Shown here one piece after another: positions 50,572-62,880 of a DNA stretch of 64,000 bases; within the stretch, counting starts at the first letter, position 1; every line of letters begins with the position of its first letter. The stretch lies in NCBI GenBank assembly GCA_020226215.1, contig CM035234.1, positions 496,001-560,000 of the forward strand. The letters are read 5' to 3'. The notes beneath the pieces were generated by a model. It did no database searches. It saw only the letters and a program-made list of their open reading frames with translations, and was not told the origin of the DNA. Position numbers and translations under genes: made by a program. The stretch is from Sindora glabra (lineage: Eukaryota > Streptophyta > Magnoliopsida > Fabales > Fabaceae).

Positions 50572-51660
50572 GTCAAAAAAGGCAACCCCCCCTTTTTTTT
50601 TCTCTGAGGATTGCTTGCTTATTGCTTATTCATACCAACCTAACAGCCTAACGCGATTTACATTTACAATGCAAATTGTAAGTGCAAGTTATGTACCAAT
50701 CTTATCAGCTGTCACTATACATATAAATGCAAATTGTAAGTGCGAGTTATCTACCCTTTAATGTCTTAGCATTTTCTGAACATATTCATGACATGATTGG
50801 AATTACTAGACTGGAAACATTTTTTAGAGAAGTAATAAGGTATCGCACGGGATGCTGGATTGAATTTTAAAAGTAATATTTTACCATTTAACGGGAAAAA
50901 TTTTATCTGTTGTATTATGTGTCACGAAATATCAAGATAAAATATATATGACACAAAAATCAAGATAAAAGGGTATATTTGAGTTTAAAAAATGGTATTG
51001 CTTTAATCTCACAATCGTAAATGTATGACACAACTATTAAAAATATAGAATCACTCAGAAAATTTCAGGAGTCGAATTTGGCATTTGGAAGAAAGAACAT
51101 TACTCAATTAATGGATAATGCAAGTGGTGTTGGCTGGGTAGTGCTCAGAAAAAAATTGCCACTTACAAAGATAAGGTTTTTTATTGGGTCAAATACTGTA
51201 GACAAAGCACATCCAATTTATGGCTCATAAATACAAAGAAGCAAAATTACAAGGTTGTTGAATGAAAATGGAGCATGATGCTCATGTTGTTCTCTCTGCA
51301 TTTAGTGTGTCATTTTGAGTTTCCATTTTTTGTTGTTGCATCCGTACACCGGATCTTCAACGCATAGTCAGAAACAGCAAAAATGGACATCTTTTTGCCT
51401 CGTGTCGTGGATAAGTAGACAAGATATGGTTTGGTTGAGGGGGAATGTGGTGCAAGCACACAATCTTGTGGGCATTTCCTCCTCATGGATTTTATATAAG
51501 ATTTTTGCATGATCAAATACACACTATAAATGAAAGGCAACGGCTGGCTAGATTTTTTAAAATCTCAGGTTGTAAAACAAGGGGAATCAGACTTATGACC
51601 ACATAAATGAAAGCCTATGCTCTACCGGCTGAGCTAAGATGGCTCCATGGTTGTTATTTT
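50572..51660. other. 3' flank of the Ca2+-ATPase gene and spacer
   Basis: The first few hundred bases after the TAG stop are probably 3' UTR. TTGTAAGTGCAAGTTATGTAC and TTGTAAGTGCGAGTTATCTAC (about 50676-50756) form a short direct repeat there. No gene is visible up to the SINE. Confidence 0.5.
51568..51645 (-). pseudogene. tRNA-like remnant
   Basis: On the minus strand the sequence starts GGAGCCATCTTAGCTCAGCC and contains TAGCTCAGCCGGTAGAGC, a perfect tRNA D-arm / box A. It then reads ATAGGCTTTCATTTATG in the anticodon-arm position and a degraded GTCTGATTCCC T-arm. No acceptor-stem partner is found at the 3' side, so it is not a functional tRNA. It could be an organellar-type tRNA fragment or the head of a tRNA-derived SINE. 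Confidence 0.4.
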
Positions 51661-51850
51661 TTTTTTTGGTAAGAATTATTTGATATCTGATAAGTCACAT
51701 TGAACTTCCGACTAATGCGGATTGGAGCCGGGAGAATTCAATATAAAAATAAAACTCTCCCAGCGATAATTTTCTTCATCACAAGACTCGAATCCTAGAT
51801 CTTATTTAAGGAGATCCAATTCCTATCCACTTGCACTAACTTTTGTTGGT
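51661..51850 (-). mobile_element. tRNA-derived SINE with target-site duplications
   Basis: On the minus strand the 5' end has a box A-like TTAGTGCAAGTGGATAGG (around 51822-51839) and a box B GGATTCGAGTCT (51784-51795), the internal RNA polymerase III promoter. The body contains CTCCCGGCTCCAATCCGCAT and ATTAGTCGGAAGTTC, and the element ends in an A-run (51661-51667 region). The flanks TCCATGGTTGTTATTTT (51644-51660) and TCCATGATTGTTATTTT (51851-51867) are 17-bp direct repeats with one mismatch, extendable to about 21 bp. That is typical of LINE-mobilised SINE insertion. Confidence 0.85.
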
Positions 51851-51867
51851 TCCATGATTGTTATTTT

Positions 51868-52450
51868 GACAACGCTATAACACCACTAGTAACCAACTTT
51901 ACTTTCAAAAAATAGTATGTGAAAAAAAAATGAGAGGAAATGAAAGATTACATTTTTCTTTGCTCACTACTGTCAGAGTGTCAGGTTTAAAGACGTGTGA
52001 AGAGTAAAAACATGGTATGAAGGTTGAGTCGGAAGTTTTCTTATGGAGCACACTCATGCACATGGCCATGCTGACGTCCATCAAGTTCAGAGCCTCTCTT
52101 AAAGATATGGGGGCCACAGCTGAGATTAGAATACCCCTCTTAGTAATACCTTCAAAGAACAAGGGCCGTTCTCATATTTGACCAATGCAATGTCATCTAT
52201 TTCCCCAGTTATGAAGAATATTCATAAGCCAACTCAAATTTACAGACTATAAATGATCAACACAAAATTCCGTGTACACATTATAATATCCACTTTACTT
52301 CAATTCTGCTATCACCTCCTTTTTTCTATTTTTTGGTATGTCTAATGATAAATTAACAGAGAAAAACAAAACTTATTAGCTAAACTCCATATTGGGTTAT
52401 TGCCACACTCTGGCTTCAGTACTCTGGCTATTCATTCCTTCACAGCAAAA
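51868..52450. other. 3' UTR and spacer downstream of the MSR gene
   Basis: Probably contains the MSR 3' UTR, read on the minus strand, in the part nearest 52450. No separate gene was seen. Confidence 0.4.
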
Positions 52451-55400
52451 CTAACAGTAACAGGAATAGGCAATGTGCTTTTTCTTGGACACATAAGGGG
52501 AAAGGAACTTGGATGCAGAAGCAGATGAATCTTGAATGTTCGCTGGAACAAATATCTGTGGTCTACCATAGCCAATTCTTTTACCAGCTACATTGGCATA
52601 GAATAGACCTGATATTGCTGGTACGAATACATCACTTTGAGAACTTACGTAGAAGTCAATTACTTTCTCAAATTCAGAGCCTTCAGAACCTAGAAACTTT
52701 GTTTTCTTATCTGCTGGTATGATGGCTTCCTGCTACAGTAACCAGAGACAATGAGAATTCTATATTTCTGGTACCAGGCATCAAAATTTATTACAGTAGT
52801 TTCACTGCATTCTAGTGGAAACAAAATATAAGTCCGTGTGTGACATACAGAAAACATGAAGCAATGCAGATAAGAAGTGACTCACCTTTGTATATGTTTT
52901 AGGAAATAAATCCTTCAGAGAATCAAGGCTGCTATCCCACCTTGATTCAGTCACATAAATTGTGGTGTCCTTGTCAAAACCAATCTTTCTCAAAAACATA
53001 GCAACCTCTTGGGCATTGTAGCAGCTTTTATCTCCATGCTCAATGCTTCCTTGGCAGCCTTTTTTATCCAACATCTCAACCCTCAAGTCCACAGCTACAA
53101 ATTGGCCATCTGACTTTCGGCTTAAAGTTCTTAGTCTTTCAAGCATTGAGTCAACCACTTCACGCATTTCTGGCTGCAGCTCTAAACTTTGAAACATTGC
53201 TAAACATGCAACAGAATCAGCATCACTTGTTTTTTCCGCCTTTCTCATGTTTATTGACGGGAAGTAGGTTGCAAGCCTTATGCTTTTCTTCAAATTATAT
53301 ATTGGTTCAACATGTGCAGTTATGTAGTCTTCTGTAACACGATTAGGGACCTTAATTGCAGCAAGATTCCGTGTTGAAATGTAAGTAGGAAGATACTTTA
53401 TCACATTGACCACCCCATCCAAGCTTTTAATGAACATTTCAGCATCATAAATTTCCTCAAAGTTCCTGAAGACACAACTCTATTGGTTAGACTATATACA
53501 GCATAGAGAACATTGGCCAGACTTCAAAACTGTTGAAAAGTGAGCTATTCCACATCATATATTCTAAATCCATTCATTTTTTTTTATAAAGAAATTAGGA
53601 ACTAATTCACACACACACACTAACCACTTATCACCAGGTTGGCTTCCTCGGATGTCAGGGAGAACAAGTGTTGCCCCAAGACGTCTGGCAACAACAACTG
53701 CATCTGCAATCTGAATAATGCATTACCACAAAATTAGGCAATATCGGAAATGAGAATTTAAATATAGCAGGAGGCATGCGGACATCTCTCAGTATCTAAC
53801 TATATCCAAACAATGTATATCCACATGCAGAAGAGTAGGGCAAACACATTTAAATTAGTGAATATTTGAGGGGCAGGAATTACAACACAGAAGACTTGAC
53901 TGATAAAATAAACAGATGATTTACATTAATGCACTTGGATACAGTAACACAGCGTAAAAATAACAATGGTATAGTTTTATTTAATGCAACTGTGATTGTC
54001 CATGAATGGTCATTAAAAATCTATTGTATAAATATTCTTACTTTCTCACCGAAGATCGTAAACAATGATGGAACCATTTAAAAAGGAAAACGGAAAAGGC
54101 ATCACCAAAGTGAATTTAGATAGATACCTGAGAAATATGGTACTCAGGACCGTTGGTTAAGGAAAATATGACAAAACCCTCATTCTGATCCACATCGTCT
54201 TGCAGCCAACACAAGGGGGAAAAAAAGGATTTAAAACAAGAGAATGATCAAGCTTGGGTAATTATGTGTAGTGAATTATATAAACTTCTCAACCATTTGC
54301 AAGCATTTAGTTCCTAACCTAAAGATGGCTTAGTCCAACATGGTTTTAGCCCCACGGCATCTCCCTTCCAAAGTCCAATACTTGTTCTTACATGAGTAGA
54401 ACGATCATGATCGAGCTTTCCGCTCTCAAAGTTCACATCATCTGTTCCAGGAAGCTTGTCCTTCTGACACAAATGGTAAGAAATAAAGAAAGACATATGA
54501 ATTAAAAGGAAAGATAAATGAAAGATGCATTATGATTTAAGTTCACAAGAAAATTCAGTAGAGAGATAATAAACTTCCTAACCTTAGTTAATCTTCCAAC
54601 TAAAATTGGCCATGACTTTTAAAATTAGGGGATATGATTTCATTAAAACAGATAACTCATGAATCCAGTTACGTTCATTTTTCTCCAACATTCTATCAGG
54701 AGTTTAGACAACCTTTTGAAGAAGCAGAAACACCAAGTGACTATGGGCGATCTAATATACCAAAATGGAAAAACCACCATGTGCCATGATGTTAGACATT
54801 GAAGTATCAGGATTGGCTTTGACTGATGTCAGCTGCAAATCAGTGGATCCATAATAATTATAAACGCAAAAATTATTGAGATTCAAAATATTAACCAGGG
54901 GATTTCCAAAGTGTATAGTTGTTAAGTCTGTTCGTGCTCATTCAGTTACTATTTTATTGAAATTTTATCGATTTCTCTGTCAACCAGAGCTAATTTTCTC
55001 CTTTTTGTAAGATAGGATCTATTATCTCTCTAATCTTCTTCACCTGGATTTACGTAATTGGTTCTTCTATCTGCATTGTACTTTAATTTCGTATCTTTTT
55101 CAGCTGGATTTCTGTAATTGGTTCTGCCTTGCTCTTCAATTTCATATATTTTTTCTGCGTTATCGTCTCTGTAATTCCGACCTCTGCTAACAGACATTTA
55201 TTTTATCTTAATCTGGAGCAAATAAACTGAGCTGGAGCTTACTTGCTCCCCTATTCAATCGTAAGACAAAAGGACAAGTATCCTTTCTAGTGTCTACTGA
55301 GCAGCTGTAACCCGAAAGGTAAGAACACAGAGAGACAAAGTAATTCCCTTCACTCCTTCCGAAATCAGCGTCCTTTTGCAAGATAAGTTGAACACAGTAA

Positions 55401-55647
55401 GCAATATACAAGCTAACAATGGTTATTAGGAAAGGAGATCAAGGGAAAATAGCTACTCTTGAAAGACAGGCAAAAGTCAGAAAATGAAGTACATAGAAGA
55501 AATGATTGCATACTGGAATAAGATAAATAAGTGTGATGATCTTACTTCGAGAGGGTCAAAATGGTCCCTTTTGATCATATCACCAAGCATAACGAACATT
55601 GCGAGTGTGAGAACAGCAGCCACAACTTGCCTTAAATCCACACCCAT
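52451..55647 (-). CDS. MSR1: MSR-like (mannan-synthesis related) O-fucosyltransferase family protein
   Basis: In Arabidopsis, MSR proteins are Golgi glycosyltransferase-like factors that promote (gluco)mannan backbone synthesis by CSLA enzymes. Six exons in transcript order, 55647-55546, 54463-54319, 54198-54128, 53710-53625, 53465-52886 and 52729-52451, join in frame with GT-AG introns to 420 aa, about the family length. The start MGVDLRQVV is the conserved family start. A single hydrophobic anchor at about residues 8-22 gives type II topology. Then LKPCW (about 74-78), FVIFSLTNGPEYHISQ (about 91-106), and a Rossmann-like GT65/O-fucosyltransferase fold with VDLRVEML (260-267), SCYNAQEV (282-289) and YVTESRW (305-311). 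The C-terminus has FPKTYTKEAI, a GSEFEKVIDFYV block and a GRPQIFVPANIQDSSA block. Whether it transfers a sugar itself is not established in the family. MSR1 and MSR2 cannot be separated by eye. Confidence 0.93.
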
Positions 55648-56413
55648 CTCTGCGTATTTGGCTTAGATCTTCAAGTTCCTACTTCCTACTCTGGGAATCG
55701 GAACTCAGTAAAAATCAAAACTTTGCGGCAGAACAATGACGGGCATTCAGCATTAAGAGCAAGATAGCTGAAATTGAGGCTTAACTCATTGAAATCAGAG
55801 AAATCAGCTCTGTATGTAGAGCTTTAGCTCTGGAGTTCAGACCACCGACACTTTCCCGAGAAAATGATGTGCTGCCTAAAATCCTACGTGGAGTTAAATT
55901 TTGTCCAGTAAGTAACTGAACGTCTTCTGAGCCGCGCTTAACCGATGAGCTAACCAATTAATTAGGTCAACTCAAACAAAGGCTTTTGATTCTCTGACTC
56001 AAGCCTCCCTTCGTCTCTTGTCTTTGCCTTTACATTATTCACGACATAATTGGGGGAGTAGATAAGAGTAAGGGGAATTCTAACATTACATTTTAGATAA
56101 ATTTTTAATTTTTAATGTTATCATTAAAAATTTTAATATTTTATCTTATCTTTTAAAATGTATTTTATATTTTAACGAAACTGAATTCATTTCTACGATT
56201 ATATTAGAAAATGAAGTTTATGTTACTGAAAGAATCAAGAGCGCCTTTGAAAAACAAGTGTAGACTCTCTTTCTTACAGGAGTTAATAATATACGAGATT
56301 CGAATATCGAATAGATTAAGGGTATCGGTTGAATCAAAGTAGTAATTTAGAGAATAGGAAGCAACATGTGCAACGACCGCCAATGAGTAATAAAGAAATA
56401 CAACGGTTTTGTT
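55648..56413. other. MSR 5' leader, promoter region and spacer
   Basis: The first 150-300 bp upstream of the ATG (minus strand) have genic composition and presumably hold the leader and promoter. No clear TATA box could be assigned. Beyond about 56.05 kb it is AT-rich spacer without a gene. Confidence 0.4.
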
Positions 56414-56567
56414 CGGTGGCCGAGGCAGAAACTTTAATATAAAAGGTTTAGAGTAAAATATTTTAAAACTCAGGCAAAGTAAATATAAATTTTCATAGTA
56501 TATATTATATTAAATTTTAAGGAAGAGAGGGATCGGGACCCAGTCTTGCCCTCCCTGCTCCGCCGCT
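56414..56567. mobile_element. Mutator-like MITE with 9-bp target duplication
   Basis: A 154-bp element is bounded by GGTTTTGTT at 56405-56413 and again at 56568-56576, a perfect 9-bp direct repeat and the length characteristic of Mutator-like insertions. Its ends, CGGTGGCCGAGGCAGAA and the reverse complement AGCGGCGGAGCAGGGA, are imperfect inverted repeats related to the common plant AGTGGCGGAGCCAGGA end. The interior is AT-rich and non-coding. Confidence 0.65.
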
Positions 56568-56576
56568 GGTTTTGTT

Positions 56577-57460
56577 ATGCCGGGAACTGCGGGTGGACTG
56601 TCAGTGCCAATTGCGAAAATGAATGATTGGGATAGTGAAGGCAGAGCAGGTGGGATCACGACTTTCTATGACTTGTAATTAAAGGATTTCATTTCGTAAT
56701 TGAGAATCTCCCCTCGAATTAGACCACCTGTTACTCCTCAACCTTCATCCATACTTTTTACTTTTATTTGAACTTTAAGTGTATACTCCTCCTTAACATT
56801 TATAAAAATGCATATAATTTTGTCAAAATTATAGATCATAGTCAACGGTGAAATAAAAAATTTTAGCACAAAGAGATCAAATATCAAAATTTTTGATAGA
56901 ATATAAATAAGTTTTTTTTTTTTAATTTTTAGAAAGATAATATATATTGTATATAAAAATAAAGATATTAAAATTTTTGAAGGATTAAACCCCTGATTAT
57001 TCTCGACTTTATGAGTAATTTTGTGTCCCTGATCATAATTCAGCAATTTGAGAAGAAAATATTATTTTACAAAAAGGAGAAATAATTCATTAAAGTAATT
57101 TATTGGTCATGTTATAAGAACTATACTTTTCACATTTCACATATCTTTTATATTAGATAAAAAATGATAATAAAATGTGTGAATGATTAGTATTACTCAT
57201 TCGTCCAAAGAAATTACTAGCAAAAACACTTTATCCCAATTAGGTGTGTATTTAGTTTTCATGTTATTATGATTCCTCACCTTTAGCTAGCATGTCTCTT
57301 CTTCCATGTCAATTTATGTAATTGTCACTGTTCACTCTTGCATGTTTTAGGAAAGAAAGAAAAATCCAAAAAAGGAGGAGATGTACGGTTGAAGAGAGGT
57401 GGGAATACCGAGGGGTTAAGGCCACTATGTCGAATGAGCACATATCACCACTCTTTTAGC
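56577..57460. other. AT-rich spacer
   Basis: Nothing gene-like found. A 102-codon minus-strand frame (56738-57046) is low-complexity Lys/Ile/Phe-rich sequence of the kind expected by chance at this base composition. Confidence 0.55.
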
Positions 57461-58954
57461 TAGAAGTGTCAAGATGGGTTGGGTTTAATGGGTTAGTTTG
57501 AAACTGATATAATTTCACCTGACCTAGAATTGAGATTGGTATGAAAAATGATAACAGCACCCTAGTAAGGCACTGAAATTGATAAGTGTTAATCCGTTGA
57601 ATTATTGGGTTACCCCGTTAGTCTAGTATTATATGTTTAATTTTATATAGATATTAAAATAATAATTTTAGTATATTAAAATTAAATTTTAATATATATA
57701 ATATTAAAATTATATATATGAATAATATTAAATAATTTTTAATATTAAAATTAATAAATTTATTTATTTAATATAGTCAATATATATTATATACATTTAT
57801 CAAAATAAATAATTATATTAAAATTTAAATTAATACTTTAATATTAAAAATTTGAATTATTAAAAATTTTAAATAAATAATTTTGGTATTAATTTTAAAT
57901 ATGTTTAATTTTTATATAGATATTAAAATAATATTTTTGGTTTATTACAATTAAACTTTAATATATATAATATTAAAATTAATAAACTTATATATTTAAT
58001 ATTGTCAATATATATTATATAAATTTGTCAAAATAAATAATTATATTAAAATTAAAATTAATACTTTAATATTAAAATTTTGAATTATTATTAAAATTTA
58101 AAATAAATAATTTTGGTATTAATTTTAAATATATTATATACATATATATAATATAATACATTATTATCTATTTTTATTATTATATAAAAATTATTATAAT
58201 TATTTTTATTAATATATTATATAAATAATTATTTATTTATATATATTTGATTATATATAAATTATTAAATATATTTATTTTTATATAATACTTTGGCATT
58301 GATCAATATATATTTAATAATATATATTTATTTTATTAAATAAAATAAATATATATTATTATATATTATATATTTATATATAATAAAATAAATTTTATAT
58401 TAATATTTATATAATATATTTATTTTTATATAATACTTTGGCCTTGATTAATATATATTTATTTTATTAAATAAACTAAATATATAATATAAAATTTTTA
58501 TTCAATATAAAATTTAAATTATTTTATTAAATGTATATATTATTAAATACAAATTCACACATTTATTAAATCTTAATAATATATATTTATTTTCATATAT
58601 AATATATATGACTCATTAATATATATATATATATAATAAAATTTTAAGTCATAATAATAATATATAATTATATTTAATAAATAATAATATATTTTAATTA
58701 ATTAATGATATAAAATTAATAAAAAAATAAAAAATTAATATGATAATAAAAATAAAATGTAATGGGTTATAAAAATTCGCCTGAACCCGCTTGATAAATA
58801 TCAACTTGGGATTGGGACTGATACTGTAACAACTCGATTTGGGCCTGACTTGGTAAAAAAGCAGTCCGACCTGAGACTAACTCGACGTACAGTTTTTATC
58901 CTTTGGGTTTGCCTGGTTTGGTTGGGTTAGTCCATTTTGACAGGTTTACTTCTA
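57461..58954. mobile_element. hAT-like non-autonomous element with AT-rich core
   Basis: The left end TAGAAGTGTCAAGATGGGTT and the right end (reverse complement TAGAAGTAAACCTGTCAAAA then TGGACTAACCCAACC) form an imperfect inverted repeat of the TAGAGGTGTCAAAATGGG type common in plant hAT MITEs. About 150 bp at each side have normal composition; the middle 1.1 kb is almost pure A/T. No matching 8-bp target duplication is visible, so the ends may have decayed or be misplaced. Confidence 0.5.
57629..58139. repeat. tandem duplication within the AT-rich core
   Basis: A unit of about 250-270 bp starting ATATGTTTAATTTTATATAG (57629) recurs as ATATGTTTAATTTTTATATAG (57899). Both continue through ATATTAAAATAATA and GTCAATATATATTATAT and end near GGTATTAATTTTAAATAT. 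Confidence 0.65.
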
Positions 58955-59579
58955 GCCCAAACTTATAACAACACTGCAGCCAAATCTTTCCCTTAGCTTC
59001 ATTCTATACTAAACAAGTTTTCTCTGTAGGCTTTATTTTTTTTAATAATAAAAAGGACAATATGACAATAATTCAATACAGGCAACACTTCAATTTAAAA
59101 TATTATAAAGGAAAAAACTCGAAGCAAAGTCAAGTACTACTATATCAATTTTGTTTATTATGTTAAATAGAATTTTGCATAAAACTAAAATTTCAAAATT
59201 TCTCTTGCTTTTAACTTATTTTATCTCAAAATTATACATTATATTTGCATTGAATTTGTAAAAGTAGTCTCAAGTATATTTGAATTAGACACAATAGATC
59301 AAAGAATGGTTTTTATTGGAACAACAAGCACAGGAGAAGCAGCAACATCCTGTTATGCATTTACAACATTTCAATTAGTAAAGGTAGAGCTTTAAAAGAG
59401 AAAAATAGAAGATCAGAATAATGAGTAAGAAGAAGGAATCTTACTATTCTTGTGTATTACACATACAACTATAAGGACTTTTTTTATATTATGAGTGTTA
59501 TGACTAATCAATAATAATAGAAGGAATAATTTTCTAATAAATAACCTAACTATTAGTTAAACGAAAATCTAGATTATAT

Positions 59580-62500
59580 TGCAATACTCCATCTTAATTT
59601 GGATTTTTAAAATAGATTGTCAAGCAAACTCTTGAGTTTTCTAAGCCTATCAACCTTCAAAGATTTTGTTAGAATATTAACCACTTGATTTTTCGATCTA
59701 AGATAAACATATTGATTCTTCTTTTATTCATATGATCCTTTAAGAAGTGGAACCTTCTTTTATGTGTTTACTTCTTTCATGAAACAATGGATGTTTAGAA
59801 AGAATGATTGTTGAGGCATTGTCTACAAATAGAGTTAGAGGCTTATTTGCTCTAATAAGTTTAGCAACCATACTACTTGACATATTGCTCCTATTATTGT
59901 AATGCATTTAGCTCCGTATAAGGATAAAGCCACCACTAGTTGTTTCTTTAAGCACCAATCAAAAGTAGTTCCAATAAATGTGAACAGATGATTTAAAGTA
60001 CTTTTTCTGTTATTGTTATCTCCATACTAGTCATTATCAAAAAAGCCAACTAAACCCCTTTGTTTTTCTTATTATTAATGAATAACATCCGTTGATTATA
60101 AGTCCTTTTAATGTATCTCAAATTCATTTTAGCTAGTAGGAGATAAGATTGCTTGAGACTTTTCATAAATTTATTAATAGGACCAATTCCATATAAAATG
60201 TTAAGTTTAGTAGCACATAGGTACCTTAGACTCCTTAAAATCTATTTATACAAGGTAAGATCAATAGGTTTGTCAACTTCACTTTCTCTTATTAGTTTGA
60301 CACTTGTATTTACTAATGTTTAAGCAATATTACAACTTGATATTCTAAATCTTTAATACAAATATGTAGCATACTTGCTCTAGCGCATTAAATTCCCATT
60401 AAGGTTTATTTGAACTCTATACCTAAAAAATAAAATAGTAGGCTAAGACTTGTCATTCAAATTCATGTTTCATAGTGTTTTTAAAATAATGAATTTAATT
60501 TTTCATTATTTCTAGTTATTAAAAGATCATCAACATATAGACAAACTACCATAATAAATTTCTGATTTGTGAGCATTATGTATGTAGCATAATTAGTAAT
60601 TCATTTGTATAAATTAGTTTAAACAAAAAAGGAGTGAATCCTCTTATTCCAAGCTCCTAATGTTTGTTTAAGACTACATAAGGCCTTCTTCAACTTGTAA
60701 ACTTTAAGTTTCTATCTTTTAACTTCAAAATCAAAAGGTTGTGTCATATAGATTTCTTCTTTTAGGGGCTATTCAAGAAGGATGATTTTATATCTAATTG
60801 ATGCACATTCCGTGATTTATATGCCATGATTGCTACTATAAATTTCATTGACTTAAGTTTAACTACAGGTTAAAAAACCTCTTGATAATCCAAACTAGAA
60901 TTTAAAAAAAAATCCTTTAGTTATAAGTCTAACTTTATGCTTTTTAGTATCTCTATTTGGCTTGATTTTGGTTTTGAAAACCCATTTGACATTAATAAGC
61001 CTTTTATTTTGAGATAGTTTATAGCTCTTAAGTATCATTTCTTTCTACGATACTAAGTTTCTCCTTCATAGCTTCAACCTATGTTTTAGTCTTCATAACT
61101 TATCCAAATTATGTCTGCTCATAATTTGTAAATAGTGCCAAATGCACTAACTCTCCATTTTCTGTCATTGCATTATTTAGAAAAATTTCAAAATCTCTCA
61201 GCTTAATTATTACATTTTATTCGTCAAAGGACTAACATTAACCTGAGTAGGTTATATTTGTTTTTCTTTATTTACTGTGTTACCATTTAATACATTTGGT
61301 TTTTCTTCAACACTTTCATCAAATAGTTCAAATGTAACAAAGTTTAGCTTTCCATTTGATTTCATGTCATCTTGCCAATTCTCAATTCTCTATTTATCAA
61401 ATAAGACATCCTTACCAATAATTAACTTATTGGTAGTTAGGTTTCACAATTTATAATCTCTAATTGGATGATAACCCGCCATGATAGCCTTTTTCACTAT
61501 TATTATCCGATTTTCTCTTTCTTTTTGTGGAATATGAACATAATATAATAATCCAAAAACCTTAAAGTGATTTGCCTAAGGCTTCCTATCAATCCAAACT
61601 TCTTCTAGAGTTCAAAGATTAAGAATATACATTGCATAAGTTATAACTTCACCTAAAAAAACTAATTGGTATAGCTTTGGTTTTTAACATTTTCCTAGTC
61701 ATGTTCATTATTGTTATATTTCTCCTTTCTACCACTTCATTATGTTATGGAGTGTAGGGAGTAATTACATCATAAACAATTCCCTTTTATCTATAAAATT
61801 CATTGAATTCGTGTTAGTTATACTCTCCACCTCTATGAGTATATAAATTTTTAATCTTTTTGCCATTTTGCTTTTCTAATATTAACTTGAAGTTTTTGAC
61901 CTTGGATTTTGTAAATCCATCAAGGTTTATAGACCAATCCTTTCTTCCAGTTATATGATTAAAACAACCCATGTTAAGGTCTATAATGACACTTTCTATT
62001 CTTTTAATTGTGAAATCACCATTAGCAATACATTTTCTTCATTTTTTTTAGTAAAAATCTTACCTCTTTTTCTATTATTTGCTTGTTCTTTTTTGAATTT
62101 ACATTTAATTGCATGATATTCTCACTTCTCACACTTATAACACTAAATATGTGATTTATTAGACTTCTTTCTTCACCTTCCTATTCTATTTGAACTTTTC
62201 TATCACCATCTTAGACCAACATTACTTTCTTGCTCATACTTGTGCTTTTTTGCTTTATGAATTCTTGTATCAATTCCTTTAAAACTTGAGCTTTTTCCTT
62301 TATCACACACCTACCTTTTCTTTTCTTTATCTTTCTTTATTGCTTTTTTATAACTTAGTTTTGACTTTAATGCAATTTGCAATTAAAGTGCTTATTCTTA
62401 CACTGTATTAGAGACTCTCTTTTTTTCAATCTCTATTTATGTGCTTCCTAGGGTGGCTTAAAGATTATCAAATGTTATTTCATTTAAATCTTTGGATTTT

Positions 62501-62880
62501 TCAACTGCAATTACTATGTAATTAAATATTAAGGGCAATGTTCATAAAATTTTATTCAATAACTATGAAAACTTTAATTTTATGGTTGTTGGCCTTTAAT
62601 TGATCAATTGGAGCAAGAACCTTGGTAAAGTAATCACTAATACTATCCTTAACTTTATCTAAATAAGCTCAATTTATCTTCTTAAAGTTTACAATCTAAC
62701 TTTCTTTTTTTTAACACATTTGTAGTACTTCTTAAGTGTATCCTAAACCTCTTTAGTAGATGTAGCCTTTTGTATCTTCTAAAAAATTCAACACTTTAAT
62801 AAAGAGGGAAAATGCCTTATAATATTTCCTATTATCCTCCATATGAACTTATGTTACAACTTTCTAAAATTTAAAATATA
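59580..62880 (-). mobile_element. third Ty1/copia element, heavily decayed
   Basis: On the minus strand, in broken frames, the order is: a CCHC zinc knuckle resembling CYKCEKxEYHAIKC at 62101-62150 (gag), integrase RGGEYN then a TPYTPxHNEVVERRN-like block at about 61.70-61.85 kb, reverse transcriptase VYKLKKALCSLKQ at about 60661-60703, YVDDLLIT at about 60515-60541, and RNase H-like sequence to about 59.6 kb. There is a stop codon every few dozen bases, so no frame exceeds 60 codons. ATATTGCAATACTCCATCTTA near 59580 resembles the LTR/purine-tract junction of Tnt1-type elements, but I could not pair two LTRs. It differs from the two intronic elements in sequence and active-site motif. Confidence 0.8.

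Noticed and set aside
51568..51645. Functional tRNA gene on the minus strand
   Set aside because: Only the D-arm is intact; the acceptor stem has no partner and the T-arm is degenerate.
7793..55647. A functional gene cluster joining the mannosidase, Ca2+-ATPase and MSR genes
   Set aside because: The mannosidase acts on N-glycans and MSR on cell-wall mannan, the pump works at the plasma membrane, and RPL7 sits between them. Shared Golgi location of two genes is not evidence for a cluster.
57461..58954. Centromeric or satellite array
   Set aside because: Only two units of an internal duplication are visible, flanked by transposon-like ends, so it is not an array.
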